This document shows positions 19,144 to 27,615 of a stretch of 64,000 nucleotides of DNA, in pieces; the first letter of the stretch is position 1; each line of letters begins with the position of its first letter. The stretch is taken from positions 1 through 64,000 of the forward strand of contig JALSGP010000040.1 in the NCBI GenBank assembly GCA_026982705.1, written 5' to 3'. The stretch is from Alphaproteobacteria bacterium (lineage in GTDB: Bacteria > Pseudomonadota > Alphaproteobacteria > Geminicoccales > Geminicoccaceae). The notes under the pieces are model-generated. The model was not told where the DNA came from, did not search any database, and saw only the letters and a list, made by a program, of their open reading frames with translations. Both the position numbers and the translations under genes were made by a program.

Positions 19144-19791
19144 ATGCGTTTCCGCGATCGCAGCGAGGCGGGCCGGTTGCTGGCGGAGACCCTGAGCGGG
19201 CGGGTGGCGCCGCCCTGTGTGGTGCTGGCGCTGCCGCGGGGCGGCGTGCCGGTGGGGCGGGAGATCGCCCGCGCCCTGGACTGTCCCCTCGATCTCGTGA
19301 TGGTGCGCAAGATCGGCGTCCCCCATCAGCCCGAGCTCGCCGTCGGCGCCGTGGCCAACGGCGAGGCGCCGGTGCTGGTGGTGAACGAGGACGTGCGGCG
19401 GACCGCCGGGATCGACGAATCCTGGCTGGAGCGGACGAAGGCCAGGGAGCTCGGGGAGATCGCCCGCCGGCGCGCCCGCTATCTCGCCGGTCGCGCCCCG
19501 GCCCCGGTGGCGGGACGCACCGCCATCGTGGTGGACGACGGTGTCGCCACCGGTGCCACCACCCGGGCCGCCCTGCGGGCGGTGCGGCGGCGCGGGCCGC
19601 GGCGCCTGATCCTCGCCGTGCCCGTGGCCCCTCCCGAGACCCTTGCGCGTCTGCGTGAAGAGGCGGACGAGGTGGTGTGCCTGCACGCCCCCGAGTGGTT
19701 CGCGGCGGTGGGTCAGTTCTACGACGATTTCCGCCAGATCGACGACGAGGAGGTGGTGGCGGCGCTCGCCGAGGCGCCGCCGGCGGACTAA
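19144..19791 (+). CDS. Phosphoribosyltransferase
   Basis: A 215-residue type I PRTase-fold protein. The PRPP loop VVDDGVATGATT lies near residues 128-139, and VLALPRGGVPVGREIA and VRKIGVPHQPELAVGAV match a family of stand-alone PRTases often linked to stress genes. The substrate base is not known. Start ATG at 19144 follows GAGGAGGTGG. pncB follows after 43 nt, so a link to pyridine nucleotide or base salvage is plausible. Confidence 0.85.
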   Translation: MRFRDRSEAGRLLAETLSGRVAPPCVVLALPRGGVPVGREIARALDCPLDLVMVRKIGVPHQPELAVGAVANGEAPVLVVNEDVRRTAGIDESWLERTKARELGEIARRRARYLAGRAPAPVAGRTAIVVDDGVATGATTRAALRAVRRRGPRRLILAVPVAPPETLARLREEADEVVCLHAPEWFAAVGQFYDDFRQIDDEEVVAALAEAPPAD

Positions 19792-19834
19792 GCTCGCGGC
19801 GCCGGCGTTCCCCGATCACCGCGGGAGAGCTGCG

Positions 19835-21235
19835 ATGACCGACGCGTCCTCGCCGACGGAGCCCTTCTACGGGTTCGACATCTGCCGTACGCCGCTCATG
19901 ACCGACCTCTACGAGCTCAACATGTACGAGGCCTACCTCGAGGCCGGCATGACGGCGGTGGCGAGCTTCGAGTTCTTCGTGCGCACGCTGCCGCCCTGCC
20001 GCAACTTCCTGCTGGCGGCGGGACTCGAACAGGTGGTGCGCTATCTGGAGACGGCACGCTTCGACGCGCGCGAGCTGGCCTGGCTCCGGGAGAGCGGGCG
20101 CTTTCCCGAGTCCACCGTCGAGCGCCTCGCCGCCTGGCGCTTCACCGGGGACGTGGACGCGGTGCCCGAGGGGACGGTGGTGTTCGCCAACGAACCCATC
20201 CTGCGGGTGACGGCGCCGCTGCCGGTGGCCCAGTTCCTGGAGACGCGCATCATCAATCTGCTGCACTTCCAGACGCTGATCGCCAGCAAGGCGGTGCGCA
20301 TGGTGCTGGCGGCGGCGGGGCGCACCCTCGTGGACTTCGGCCTGCGCCGCGCCCACGGCGCCGAGGCGGGACTGCTGGCGGCCCGGGCCGCCTACATCGC
20401 CGGCTTCGCCGGCACCGCCACCGTGCCGGCCGAACCCGTCTTCGGCATCCCCGTCTTCGGCACCATGGCCCACTCCTTCGTCCAGGCCCACGAGCGCGAG
20501 GAGGACGCCTTCCTCGATTTCGCACGGGCGCGGCCGCAGGCGGTGGTGTTCCTCATCGACACCTACGACACCGAGGCCGCCGCCCGCAAGGTGGTGGCAC
20601 TGGCGCCGCGGCTCGCCGCCGAGGGCATCCGCATCCACGGCGTGCGGCTGGACTCCGGAGATCTCGCCGAACACGCCCGCCGCGTCCGGCGCATCCTCGA
20701 CGAGGGCGGCCTCGGGGAGGTGCGCATCCTCGCGAGCGGCGGCATCGACGAACATCTCATCGCCCGTCACGTGGCCGAAGGGGTCCCCATCGACGGCTAC
20801 GGCATCGGCACCAGCCTCACCACCTCCAACGACTGGGCCTCCCTCGACTGCGCCTACAAGCTGGTGGAGTACGACGGCCGCCCCCGCTTCAAGCGTTCCG
20901 AGGGCAAGGCGACGCTCCCCGGCCGCAAGCAGGTGTACCGTCGCCTCGAGGAGGGGCGGATGGTGGAGGACGTGATCGCCCTCGACGGTGAGACGATGGC
21001 GGGCGAGCCGTTGCTGCGGCCGGTGATGCGGGGCGGGCGGCGGGTGGCCGTGCTGCCCTCCCTCGAGGAGGTCCGCGCCCACGCCGCCCGTGAACTCGCC
21101 CGTCTGCCGGACTTCCTGCGTCGTCCGGAGCCCGCCCGCGACGCCTATCCGGTGCGGCTGTCGCCGGGACTCGCCGCCCTGGTGGCGGAGCTGGAGGAGG
21201 AGCACGCGGCGGCCGGCCGCGGGGCCCGCCGGTGA
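19835..21235 (+). CDS. pncB: Nicotinate phosphoribosyltransferase
   Basis: Joins nicotinate and PRPP to give nicotinate mononucleotide in NAD salvage, 466 residues. LMTDLYELNMYEAYL near the N-terminus, DFGLRRAHGAEAG in the centre and DGYGIGTSLTTSNDW are NAPRTase signatures. The ATG at 19835 follows GGGAGAGC; the frame further upstream runs into the preceding gene. Its stop overlaps the next gene (GTGA), so the two are translationally coupled. Confidence 0.93.
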   Translation: MTDASSPTEPFYGFDICRTPLMTDLYELNMYEAYLEAGMTAVASFEFFVRTLPPCRNFLLAAGLEQVVRYLETARFDARELAWLRESGRFPESTVERLAAWRFTGDVDAVPEGTVVFANEPILRVTAPLPVAQFLETRIINLLHFQTLIASKAVRMVLAAAGRTLVDFGLRRAHGAEAGLLAARAAYIAGFAGTATVPAEPVFGIPVFGTMAHSFVQAHEREEDAFLDFARARPQAVVFLIDTYDTEAAARKVVALAPRLAAEGIRIHGVRLDSGDLAEHARRVRRILDEGGLGEVRILASGGIDEHLIARHVAEGVPIDGYGIGTSLTTSNDWASLDCAYKLVEYDGRPRFKRSEGKATLPGRKQVYRRLEEGRMVEDVIALDGETMAGEPLLRPVMRGGRRVAVLPSLEEVRAHAARELARLPDFLRRPEPARDAYPVRLSPGLAALVAELEEEHAAAGRGARR

Positions 21236-22254
21236 TCATGGTGGAGACGGCGGCGAAGCTGGCCTTCCTGTCGTCGCCGGCGGCCTATCCGGACGAGCGG
21301 CCGGCGCGCGTGGAGGTGCGGGAGACCCGCAGCTCCTGGGTGTTCCTCACCGAACGCCGGGCTTGGAAGCTCAAGAAGCCCCTGCGCCTGCCCCATCTCG
21401 ACCTGACGGACCCGGCGGCGCGGCGGGCCGATGCCGAGGCCGAACTCCGTCTCAACCGTCGGCTCGCCGACTGGGTCTATCTCGCCGTGGTGCCGCTGGT
21501 GGTGCGTGACGACGGGCGTCTCGCTCTGGGTGGCCCCGGCACGCCGGTGGACTGGCTCCTGGAGATGGTGCGTCTGGACGCACGGCTGATGCTGGATGCG
21601 GTGCTGCGGGCGGGACCGCCCGATCCCACGGCCTTCCGGCGGACCCTCGCCCATCTCTGCCGTTTCTTCCGGGAGTCGCCACCCGCCGGACGCACGCCCG
21701 AGGCCCATCTGGAGGTGATGACGCGGGAGATCGCCCTCGACGTGCTGGCCCTGGAACGACCGGCCGAGCGCATCGCCCCGCGCCTCGTGGACGCCGCCCT
21801 GTCCGCCCTCTTCCGCGCCTTCGCCATCCAACGCGCGGCGCTGACGGCTCGGGTGCGGGCCGGGCACGTGATCGACGCCCACGGCGACCTCCGTCCCGAA
21901 CACGTCTATCTCGGCGATCCCCCGGCGATCATCGACTGTCTCGAGTTCTCGCGGGAGCTTCGCATCCGCGATGCCGCCGACGAGATCGCCTATCTGGAGC
22001 TCGAATGCGCCCGCCTCGGGCGGCCGGCGGCCGGCGCCTTCGCCGTCGCCACCTACGAGCGCCTCACCGGCGACCGGCCCGGCGCCCCCCTCTATGCCTT
22101 CTACCGTCTGTTCCGGGGAATCCAGCGCGCCCGTCTCGCCGTCTGGCACGCCGCCGATCCCGGACCGTGCGGCGAGGCCCACTGGTACGCCCGTGCCCGC
22201 CGCTATCTGGAGCTGGCCCTGGAGGCGGCCCCCCTCGCCACCGTCTCCGCCTAG
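21232..22254 (+). CDS. Aminoglycoside phosphotransferase-fold kinase-like protein (COG2187 type)
   Basis: A 340-residue protein of the protein-kinase-like APH fold. AHGDLRPEHVYL near residues 219-230 is the catalytic loop, and IIDCLEFSRELRIRDAADE holds the metal-binding Asp. The N-terminal SSWVFLTERRAWKLKKPLR resembles the nucleotide-binding strand of COG2187 proteins. The true substrate is unknown, and drug resistance should not be assumed. The start is GTG 21232 (overlapping the pncB stop) or ATG 21238. Its stop overlaps the plsY stop tail to tail. Confidence 0.75.
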   Translation: MIMVETAAKLAFLSSPAAYPDERPARVEVRETRSSWVFLTERRAWKLKKPLRLPHLDLTDPAARRADAEAELRLNRRLADWVYLAVVPLVVRDDGRLALGGPGTPVDWLLEMVRLDARLMLDAVLRAGPPDPTAFRRTLAHLCRFFRESPPAGRTPEAHLEVMTREIALDVLALERPAERIAPRLVDAALSALFRAFAIQRAALTARVRAGHVIDAHGDLRPEHVYLGDPPAIIDCLEFSRELRIRDAADEIAYLELECARLGRPAAGAFAVATYERLTGDRPGAPLYAFYRLFRGIQRARLAVWHAADPGPCGEAHWYARARRYLELALEAAPLATVSA

Positions 22255-22880
22255 TCCGCCTCCTCCGGCGGATCGCCACCGGGGCGCAGACGCAGTTCAC
22301 GTTCGGTGCCCGTGAGCAGGCGCCGGATGTTGTCGCGATGGCGGACGATCACCACCGTGGCGACGAAGGCATAGGCCAGCGCCTCCACCTCGCGCCCCCA
22401 GGCGAGGGCGAAGAGGGGCGTGGCGAAGGCGGCGGCGAGCGAACCGGCCGAGACATAGCGGGTGATGGCCACCACCACCACGAACACCAGGAGCGCCACC
22501 AGTCCCAGCAGCGGGGTCAGGGCGAAGAGCACGCCGGTGGCCGTCGCCACCCCCTTGCCGCCGCGGAAGCGCAGCCAGACGGGAAAGCAGTGGCCCAGCA
22601 CCGCCGCCACGCCGACCTGGGCGGCGAGGTCCAGCCCCCAGCCCCGCTGGGCCACCCACACCGGCAGCGCGCCCTTGAGGGCATCGGCCAGGAGGGTGGC
22701 GAGGGCGAGGCCGTGGCGGCCGGTGCGCAGCACATTGGTGGCGCCGATGTTCCCGGAGCCGATGCGACGCACGTCGCCGGCGCCGGCCCAGCGGGCGAAC
22801 AGCAGGCCGAAGGGGACGGACCCCGCGAGATAGCCCGCGAGCCAGGCGCCGAGGACGACGCCGGCACTCACACCCGCCAT
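22251..22880 (-). CDS. plsY: Glycerol-3-phosphate acyltransferase PlsY
   Basis: Membrane enzyme transferring acyl groups from acyl phosphate to glycerol 3-phosphate, the first step of phospholipid synthesis. It has 209 residues with several membrane segments. Conserved motifs are GSGNIGATNVLR (motif 1), RGGKGVATATG (motif 2) and HRDNIRRLL (motif 3). The ATG at 22880 has GGAGTGAAG upstream. It is convergent with the kinase-like gene and divergent from the YibQ-type gene. Confidence 0.96.
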   Translation of the reverse strand: MAGVSAGVVLGAWLAGYLAGSVPFGLLFARWAGAGDVRRIGSGNIGATNVLRTGRHGLALATLLADALKGALPVWVAQRGWGLDLAAQVGVAAVLGHCFPVWLRFRGGKGVATATGVLFALTPLLGLVALLVFVVVVAITRYVSAGSLAAAFATPLFALAWGREVEALAYAFVATVVIVRHRDNIRRLLTGTERELRLRPGGDPPEEAD

Positions 22881-23016
22881 TGGTCTTCACTCCGCCGTCC
22901 CCGGGGTTCGCCCGGGGGCTCGCCGGCCCGCTCGGACCCGGACACCTCTCGTCACCCTTGCTCCACCCTCCGGCTGCGCATATGGACCACAGGGCCACAG
23001 GGATGCCAAGCCGCCC

Positions 23017-23976
23017 GTGCCGTCCCGTCTCGTCCTTTTCGTCGCATGGCTGGGGCTCGTCGTCGTCCCCGTTCCGACGCGGCCTCACGCCCACGGTGCG
23101 GCGACCGGTGACCACCTTCCGGTCCAGCTCACCGCCACTCCGGCCTTCCTGCTGCCGCCGGCGCGCCTCGCGGGATCGACCCGCCTCGCCGCACGCCCGC
23201 CGGCGCCATCGCCGGTCGCGACCGACGCGGTGGCGCCGGCACCGCGCCTCGCCCTGCTGCTGGACGACTTCGGTCACGATCCGGCGCTGGTGCGCCGCAC
23301 CCTCGCCCTCGGCGTGCCGGTGGCCCTCGCCTTCCTCCCCTATCCGGCGCGCACGGCCCGAGGACTGGCGCTGGCACGGGAGGCCGGCGCGGAGGTGCTG
23401 CTGCATCTGCCCATGGAGCCGGAAGACCCGGCGGTGGACCCGGGACCGCTGGTGCTGCGGGTGGACATGGACGCGGCGGCGCTCCGCCGCACCGTGGCCG
23501 CCGCCCTCGCCGCCGTGCCGGATGCCGTGGGCGTCAACAACCACATGGGCAGCCGCTTCACCGCCCACCGCCCCGGCATGCGGGTGCTCATGGCGGAGCT
23601 CGCGGCCCGCGGTCTCTTCTTCGTGGACAGCCGCACCACGCCGCATTCGGTGGCCGCGCCCCTCGCCCGCACCTTCCTCGTGCCCTTCGCCGTACGTGAC
23701 GTGTTCGTCGACAACGAGGCGACGGTGGCGGCGGTGCTGGCGCGCCTGGCGGAGGCCGAGGAGACGGCGCGGCGGCTGGGAGCGGCGCTCGCCATCGGCC
23801 ATCCCCGTCCCGCCACCCTCGCCGCCCTCGAACGCTGGATCCCCGAGGCCCGCCGGCGCGGCGTGCGCTTCGTGCGGGTGGCGGACTATCTGGACTGGCA
23901 CTGCCGGGTGCTGCTCAGCCGGCCGCCCGCCGCCTGCGACCGGCGTATTTCGGGGCACCCTCCGCCGCCCGGATGA
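23017..23976 (+). CDS. Divergent polysaccharide deacetylase (YibQ-type), exported
   Basis: A 319-residue protein with an N-terminal signal segment (LVLFVAWLGLVVVPVPT) and the YibQ/DUF610 deacetylase-like domain. LLLDDFGHD, LLHLPMEPED, GVNNHMGSRFTA, FFVDSRTTPHS and AIGHPRP mark the metal and active-site strands. These proteins are thought to act on envelope glycans, but the substrate is unproven. The start is GTG at 23017. The last 62 nt overlap the 3' end of trpE on the other strand. Confidence 0.85.
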   Translation: MPSRLVLFVAWLGLVVVPVPTRPHAHGAATGDHLPVQLTATPAFLLPPARLAGSTRLAARPPAPSPVATDAVAPAPRLALLLDDFGHDPALVRRTLALGVPVALAFLPYPARTARGLALAREAGAEVLLHLPMEPEDPAVDPGPLVLRVDMDAAALRRTVAAALAAVPDAVGVNNHMGSRFTAHRPGMRVLMAELAARGLFFVDSRTTPHSVAAPLARTFLVPFAVRDVFVDNEATVAAVLARLAEAEETARRLGAALAIGHPRPATLAALERWIPEARRRGVRFVRVADYLDWHCRVLLSRPPAACDRRISGHPPPPG

Positions 23977-25456
23977 GGGCGCGGGCCTTGTTGACCGTCT
24001 CCTCGAACTCCCGCTCGGGCACGCTGTCGGCGACGATGCCGGCACCGGCCTGGACATAGAGACGACCGTTCCTCACCAGGGCGGTGCGGATGGCGATGCA
24101 GGTGTCCATGCTGCCGTCGGCGCCGAAATAGCCCACCGCGCCGGCGTAGAAGCCGCGTCGTTCCGGCTCCAGCTCCTCGATGATCTCCATGGCGCGGATC
24201 TTGGGCGCACCGGAGACGGTGCCGGCAGGGAAACCGGCCAGCAGCGCGTCTACCGGCGAGAGGCCGGCTCTGAGTCTCCCCTCCACGGTCGAGACGATGT
24301 GCATGACGTGGGAGTAGTACTCCACCACCATCTTCTCGCTCACCCGCACGCTGCCGATCTCGGCCACCCGGCCCACGTCGTTGCGACCGAGGTCCAGCAG
24401 CATGAGATGCTCGGCCAGCTCCTTGGGATCGTCGAGCAGCTCGCGGGCGAGACGTTCGTCCTCGGCGAGGGTCCCGCCGCGGCGACGGGTGCCGGCGATG
24501 GGGCGGACGGTGACCCGATCGCCGTCCAGCTTGACCAGGATCTCCGGACTGGAGCCCACGAGGGCGAAGCCGTCGAACTCGAGGTGGAACAGATAGGGCG
24601 AGGGGTTGAGCTTGCGCAGCTCGCGGTAGAGGGCGAAGGCCGGCAGGTCGAAGGGGGCCTCGAAGCGCTGGGAGAGCACCACCTGGAAGATGTCGCCGGC
24701 GAAGATGTATTCCTTCGCCCGCCGCACCATCTCGTGGAACCGTTCCGGCGTCACGTTGGCGGTGGGGACGAGCGGGCGCTCCGGCTCCTCGCTGGGATCG
24801 TGGACGAGACTGCGGGTGAAGGCCTCCCGCGCCTCCTCCAGCCGCTCCGCCGCCCGCGCCACCGCCCGGCGGGCGTCCAGCCCCGCCGCCGCCGTCTCCT
24901 CCGGCCAGACGGGCGTGACCAGGGTGGCGATGCCCAGCTGATTGTCGAACACCACCACCACCGTGGGGCGCACGAAGACGGCGTCGGGGATGCCGAGCAC
25001 GTCGGGCTTGCGGTCCGGCAGCCGCTCCACCAGCCGCACCATGTCGTAGCCGAGATAGCCGAAGAGGCCGGCGGCCATGGGCGGCAGGCCCGGCGGCCGC
25101 GCCACCCGCACCCCCGCCACCAGCGTCCGCAGCGAGTCGAGGGGATGGCCGGGAACCGGCTCGAAGGCGTCGAGATTGCGCAGGACGCGGCGGTTGATCT
25201 CGGCCCGCCCGCCGCGACAGCGCCACACCAGATCCGGCCGCAGGCCGATGATGGAATAGCGGTCGCGCACCGGTCCGCGGGTGGTGCGCATGGCCTCCCG
25301 CGGCACGCTCTCCAGCAGGAAACGGTAGGGCTCGCGCTCGCCCAGTTTGAGGAAGGCGGAGACCGGCGTCTCAAGATCGGCCACGAGGGAGGTCCACAGG
25401 AGCTGCGGACGCCCCGCCTCCAGCTCGGCCACCACCCGGCGGCGATCCGGCTCCAT
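23915..25456 (-). CDS. trpE: Anthranilate synthase component I
   Basis: Converts chorismate, with ammonia from the TrpG subunit, to anthranilate; 513 residues. The N-terminal FLLES region is the usual tryptophan feedback site. Catalytic-core motifs include IAGTRRRGGT, LGRNDVGRVAEIGSV, VVEYYSHVMHIVSTV and GAPKIRAMEIIEELE. It follows ppiD by 4 nt, a common alphaproteobacterial arrangement. No trpG is seen in the window and no leader peptide is visible upstream. The 3' end overlaps the YibQ-type gene. Confidence 0.96.
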   Translation of the reverse strand: MEPDRRRVVAELEAGRPQLLWTSLVADLETPVSAFLKLGEREPYRFLLESVPREAMRTTRGPVRDRYSIIGLRPDLVWRCRGGRAEINRRVLRNLDAFEPVPGHPLDSLRTLVAGVRVARPPGLPPMAAGLFGYLGYDMVRLVERLPDRKPDVLGIPDAVFVRPTVVVVFDNQLGIATLVTPVWPEETAAAGLDARRAVARAAERLEEAREAFTRSLVHDPSEEPERPLVPTANVTPERFHEMVRRAKEYIFAGDIFQVVLSQRFEAPFDLPAFALYRELRKLNPSPYLFHLEFDGFALVGSSPEILVKLDGDRVTVRPIAGTRRRGGTLAEDERLARELLDDPKELAEHLMLLDLGRNDVGRVAEIGSVRVSEKMVVEYYSHVMHIVSTVEGRLRAGLSPVDALLAGFPAGTVSGAPKIRAMEIIEELEPERRGFYAGAVGYFGADGSMDTCIAIRTALVRNGRLYVQAGAGIVADSVPEREFEETVNKARALIRAAEGAPKYAGRRRRAAG

Positions 25457-25460
25457 GGCT

Positions 25461-27344
25461 CTACGTCCCGCCGGTCTGCAGGAACTGCGCCAGCAGCCGG
25501 TTGTCCACCTCCACCGGATAGCGGGTGCGCAGCCAGGCGTCGAGCTGGATCAGCGCCTCGTCCTGCCAGCTCCGCCGGATCTCCTCTTCGAGACCGGCGA
25601 GGCTCTCCGGTTCCGGCGGCGGGATGCGGTCGCCCACCCGCACCACCGCCGCCCCGTCGGCGGTGAGGACGGGTTCGGCCACCAGCGTCCCGGGCGGGTT
25701 CGCGAAGATGGCCCTCGCCACCTCCGGCGCCAGATCGTGGCGGGCGGGATCGTCGTCGCGGGCGATGCGCGGGACCGTCACGAAGCGCACGCCCGGGATC
25801 TCGCGGGCGAGGTCCACCAGCGACTCGCCTTTCCGGGCACGGGCGATCAGGGCCTTCGCCAGCTTCTCCGCCGCCTCGCGCCGGCGCTCGATGCGCCAGA
25901 CCGCCTCGAGGCGCGGCCGTGCCTCCTCGAAGGTCATGGGCCGCTGGGGTTCGATGCGGTCGACGCGGAAGGCGAAGTAGAGGCCGTCCGCCTCCTCGAC
26001 GATGGGCGCCTCCTTCTCCGCCGCGCCGAAGATCTTCTCCAGCACCTCCGGCGGCAGGTCCACCGGCGGGCGACCGCCTTCGGGCGTACGCCCGCTGCGG
26101 TCCAGGGTGAGGGTGTGGAGGCGGAGGCCGAACTTCTCGGCCGCCTTCTCGAGAGCGGTGCCGGCGGCGAGCTCGTCGTCGAAGGCGGTGGCGAGTCGCG
26201 GCAACTGCCCGGCCGCCTCACGGGCGCGCAGCTCCTTCTCCAGCTCCCCGCGCTTCTCGGCGAAGCTCGCCGTCCGCGCCGGGATCACCTCCACCACCCG
26301 CACCAGGTGGAAGCCCAGCGGGCTCTCGACGGGCCCCACCAGCTCGCCCGCGGCCGCCGCGAAGATGGGCTCGGCCAAGGCGGGCGGCAGCGCATCCCGC
26401 GTGACGGTGCCGAGATCCACGAGACGGACGCCACGATCGGCCAGGGCCTCGGCCACCGCCCCGGGTTCGTCGCCGACCTCGAGCCGTCGCCGCGCCTCTT
26501 CCGCCGTCTCCCGGTCCGGGGCCAGGAGCTGGACCACCCGCCGCCGTTCCGGCTCGGTGAATTCCTCCCGGTGTTCCTCGTAGGCGGCGCGCAGATCCTC
26601 CTCGGACACGGCGATCTCGCCGAGGATGTCCTCGATGGAGAGCAGGGCGAGGGTGACGGTGCGGTATTCCGGCCGCAGGAAGCGGTCGCGGTTCTCCTCC
26701 CAGAACGTCCGCAGCGTCGCCTCGTCCGGATCCTCGATGCGGATGGCGGCCGACGGAATCCGCAGCACCTCCGCCCGTCGCGCCTCGTTGCGATGGTCCC
26801 ACAGCCGCCGCGCCAGTGTCGCGGAGGTTCCCACCGGCCGGGTCAGGGCCCGTACCAGCCGCTCGCGGACGATGTCGGCGCGCACCTCGGCCACGAAGCT
26901 GCGCTCGTCGAGGCCGAGACTGCGCAGCACCAGCTTCAGCCGTTCCGGATCGTAGCGGCCGTCCGACTGGAAGGCGGGTTCGCCCTGGATGCGGGCACGG
27001 ACCTCCGCGTCGGAGGCGCCGATGCCGAGATCGTCGGCCCAGGCCAGCAGCAGCTCGACGGTGATCAGCCGTTCCAGAGCCCGCTGCAGCACCACGGCGG
27101 CGAGGGGATGATCCCGGCCCACCGCCTGGCCGGTCTCCTCGGAGAAACGCTGCAGCTCCCGCTCGAAGGCGCGCTCCAGCGTCCGCACGCCGATCTCGCG
27201 CTCGCCCACCCGGGCGACGGCACCGCCGGTCCGGGGCGCGCGGAGGATGTCGCCGATGCCCCAGATGGCGAAGCTCACCACCAGAACGGTGAGAAAGCCC
27301 TTGACGACCCAGGAGGACGCCTTGCTGCGCAGCGCATCCAGCAT
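25461..27344 (-). CDS. ppiD: Peptidyl-prolyl isomerase PpiD (SurA-N domain)
   Basis: A 627-residue periplasmic folding factor anchored by one N-terminal membrane helix (GFLTVLVVSFAIWGIGDIL, residues 16-34). The SurA-type N-domain follows, then a parvulin-like domain around residues 265-370 (AGELVGPVESPLGFHLVRV), then a second C-terminal folding region. The N-terminus MLDALRSKASSW is typical. It is transcribed with trpE and is divergent from amt. Confidence 0.9.
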   Translation of the reverse strand: MLDALRSKASSWVVKGFLTVLVVSFAIWGIGDILRAPRTGGAVARVGEREIGVRTLERAFERELQRFSEETGQAVGRDHPLAAVVLQRALERLITVELLLAWADDLGIGASDAEVRARIQGEPAFQSDGRYDPERLKLVLRSLGLDERSFVAEVRADIVRERLVRALTRPVGTSATLARRLWDHRNEARRAEVLRIPSAAIRIEDPDEATLRTFWEENRDRFLRPEYRTVTLALLSIEDILGEIAVSEEDLRAAYEEHREEFTEPERRRVVQLLAPDRETAEEARRRLEVGDEPGAVAEALADRGVRLVDLGTVTRDALPPALAEPIFAAAAGELVGPVESPLGFHLVRVVEVIPARTASFAEKRGELEKELRAREAAGQLPRLATAFDDELAAGTALEKAAEKFGLRLHTLTLDRSGRTPEGGRPPVDLPPEVLEKIFGAAEKEAPIVEEADGLYFAFRVDRIEPQRPMTFEEARPRLEAVWRIERRREAAEKLAKALIARARKGESLVDLAREIPGVRFVTVPRIARDDDPARHDLAPEVARAIFANPPGTLVAEPVLTADGAAVVRVGDRIPPPEPESLAGLEEEIRRSWQDEALIQLDAWLRTRYPVEVDNRLLAQFLQTGGT

Positions 27345-27423
27345 CTCGCTCGCCCGCCGCTAGGTGGCGCCGCCCGCGCGGCGCTCGCGCGGACGATAGT
27401 GGTGGGGCCGCGGCGAGACAAGG

Positions 27424-27493
27424 CGCACCGTCGGGGTCCTCCGGTGCGTCTGCCCACGAAATGGGCAGATGTCTGCCGCATCGGCAGGCAGAC
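27424..27493. promoter_or_regulatory. Dyad-symmetric elements upstream of amt
   Basis: Two perfect inverted repeats lie side by side: CTGCCCA-N5-TGGGCAG at 27450-27468 and GTCTGCC-N9-GGCAGAC at 27471-27493. A looser one, GCGCACC-N13-GGTGCGT, is at 27423-27449. They sit about 35-105 nt upstream of the sigma-54 element, where enhancer-binding proteins such as NtrC act. The half-sites only loosely resemble the NtrC consensus TGCACC-N5-GGTGCA, so the regulator is a guess. Confidence 0.45.
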
Positions 27494-27527
27494 GGTGCGC
27501 ACACCCCTCTCCTTCCCGTCGCCACGG

Positions 27528-27545
27528 TCGGCATCCTTCTTGCTT
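27528..27545 (+). promoter_or_regulatory. Sigma-54 promoter of amt
   Basis: GTCGGCATCCTTCTTGCTT-like element in which GG (27530-27531) and GC (27542-27543) are separated by exactly 10 nt, close to TGGCAC-N5-TTGC. The expected start of transcription is near 27555, leaving a 5' leader of about 60 nt before the amt ATG. Ammonium transporter genes are classic sigma-54/NtrC targets, which supports the call. Confidence 0.65.
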
Positions 27546-27615
27546 CGTGCCCCGTGCGCCCGGTCCCGCGGCCGGGTGCGGGAGACACGTGTCTTCGAGC
27601 GAGGGAGCCCGTGAG

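Noticed and set aside
21232-22254. Aminoglycoside resistance gene
   Set aside because: The fold matches, but it belongs to a chromosomal COG2187-like group of unknown substrate next to pncB, with no resistance context.
27424-27449. GCGCACC-N13-GGTGCGT as a classical NtrC site
   Set aside because: The spacer is 13 nt rather than 5, so it does not fit the known NtrC site; it is kept only as part of the dyad cluster.
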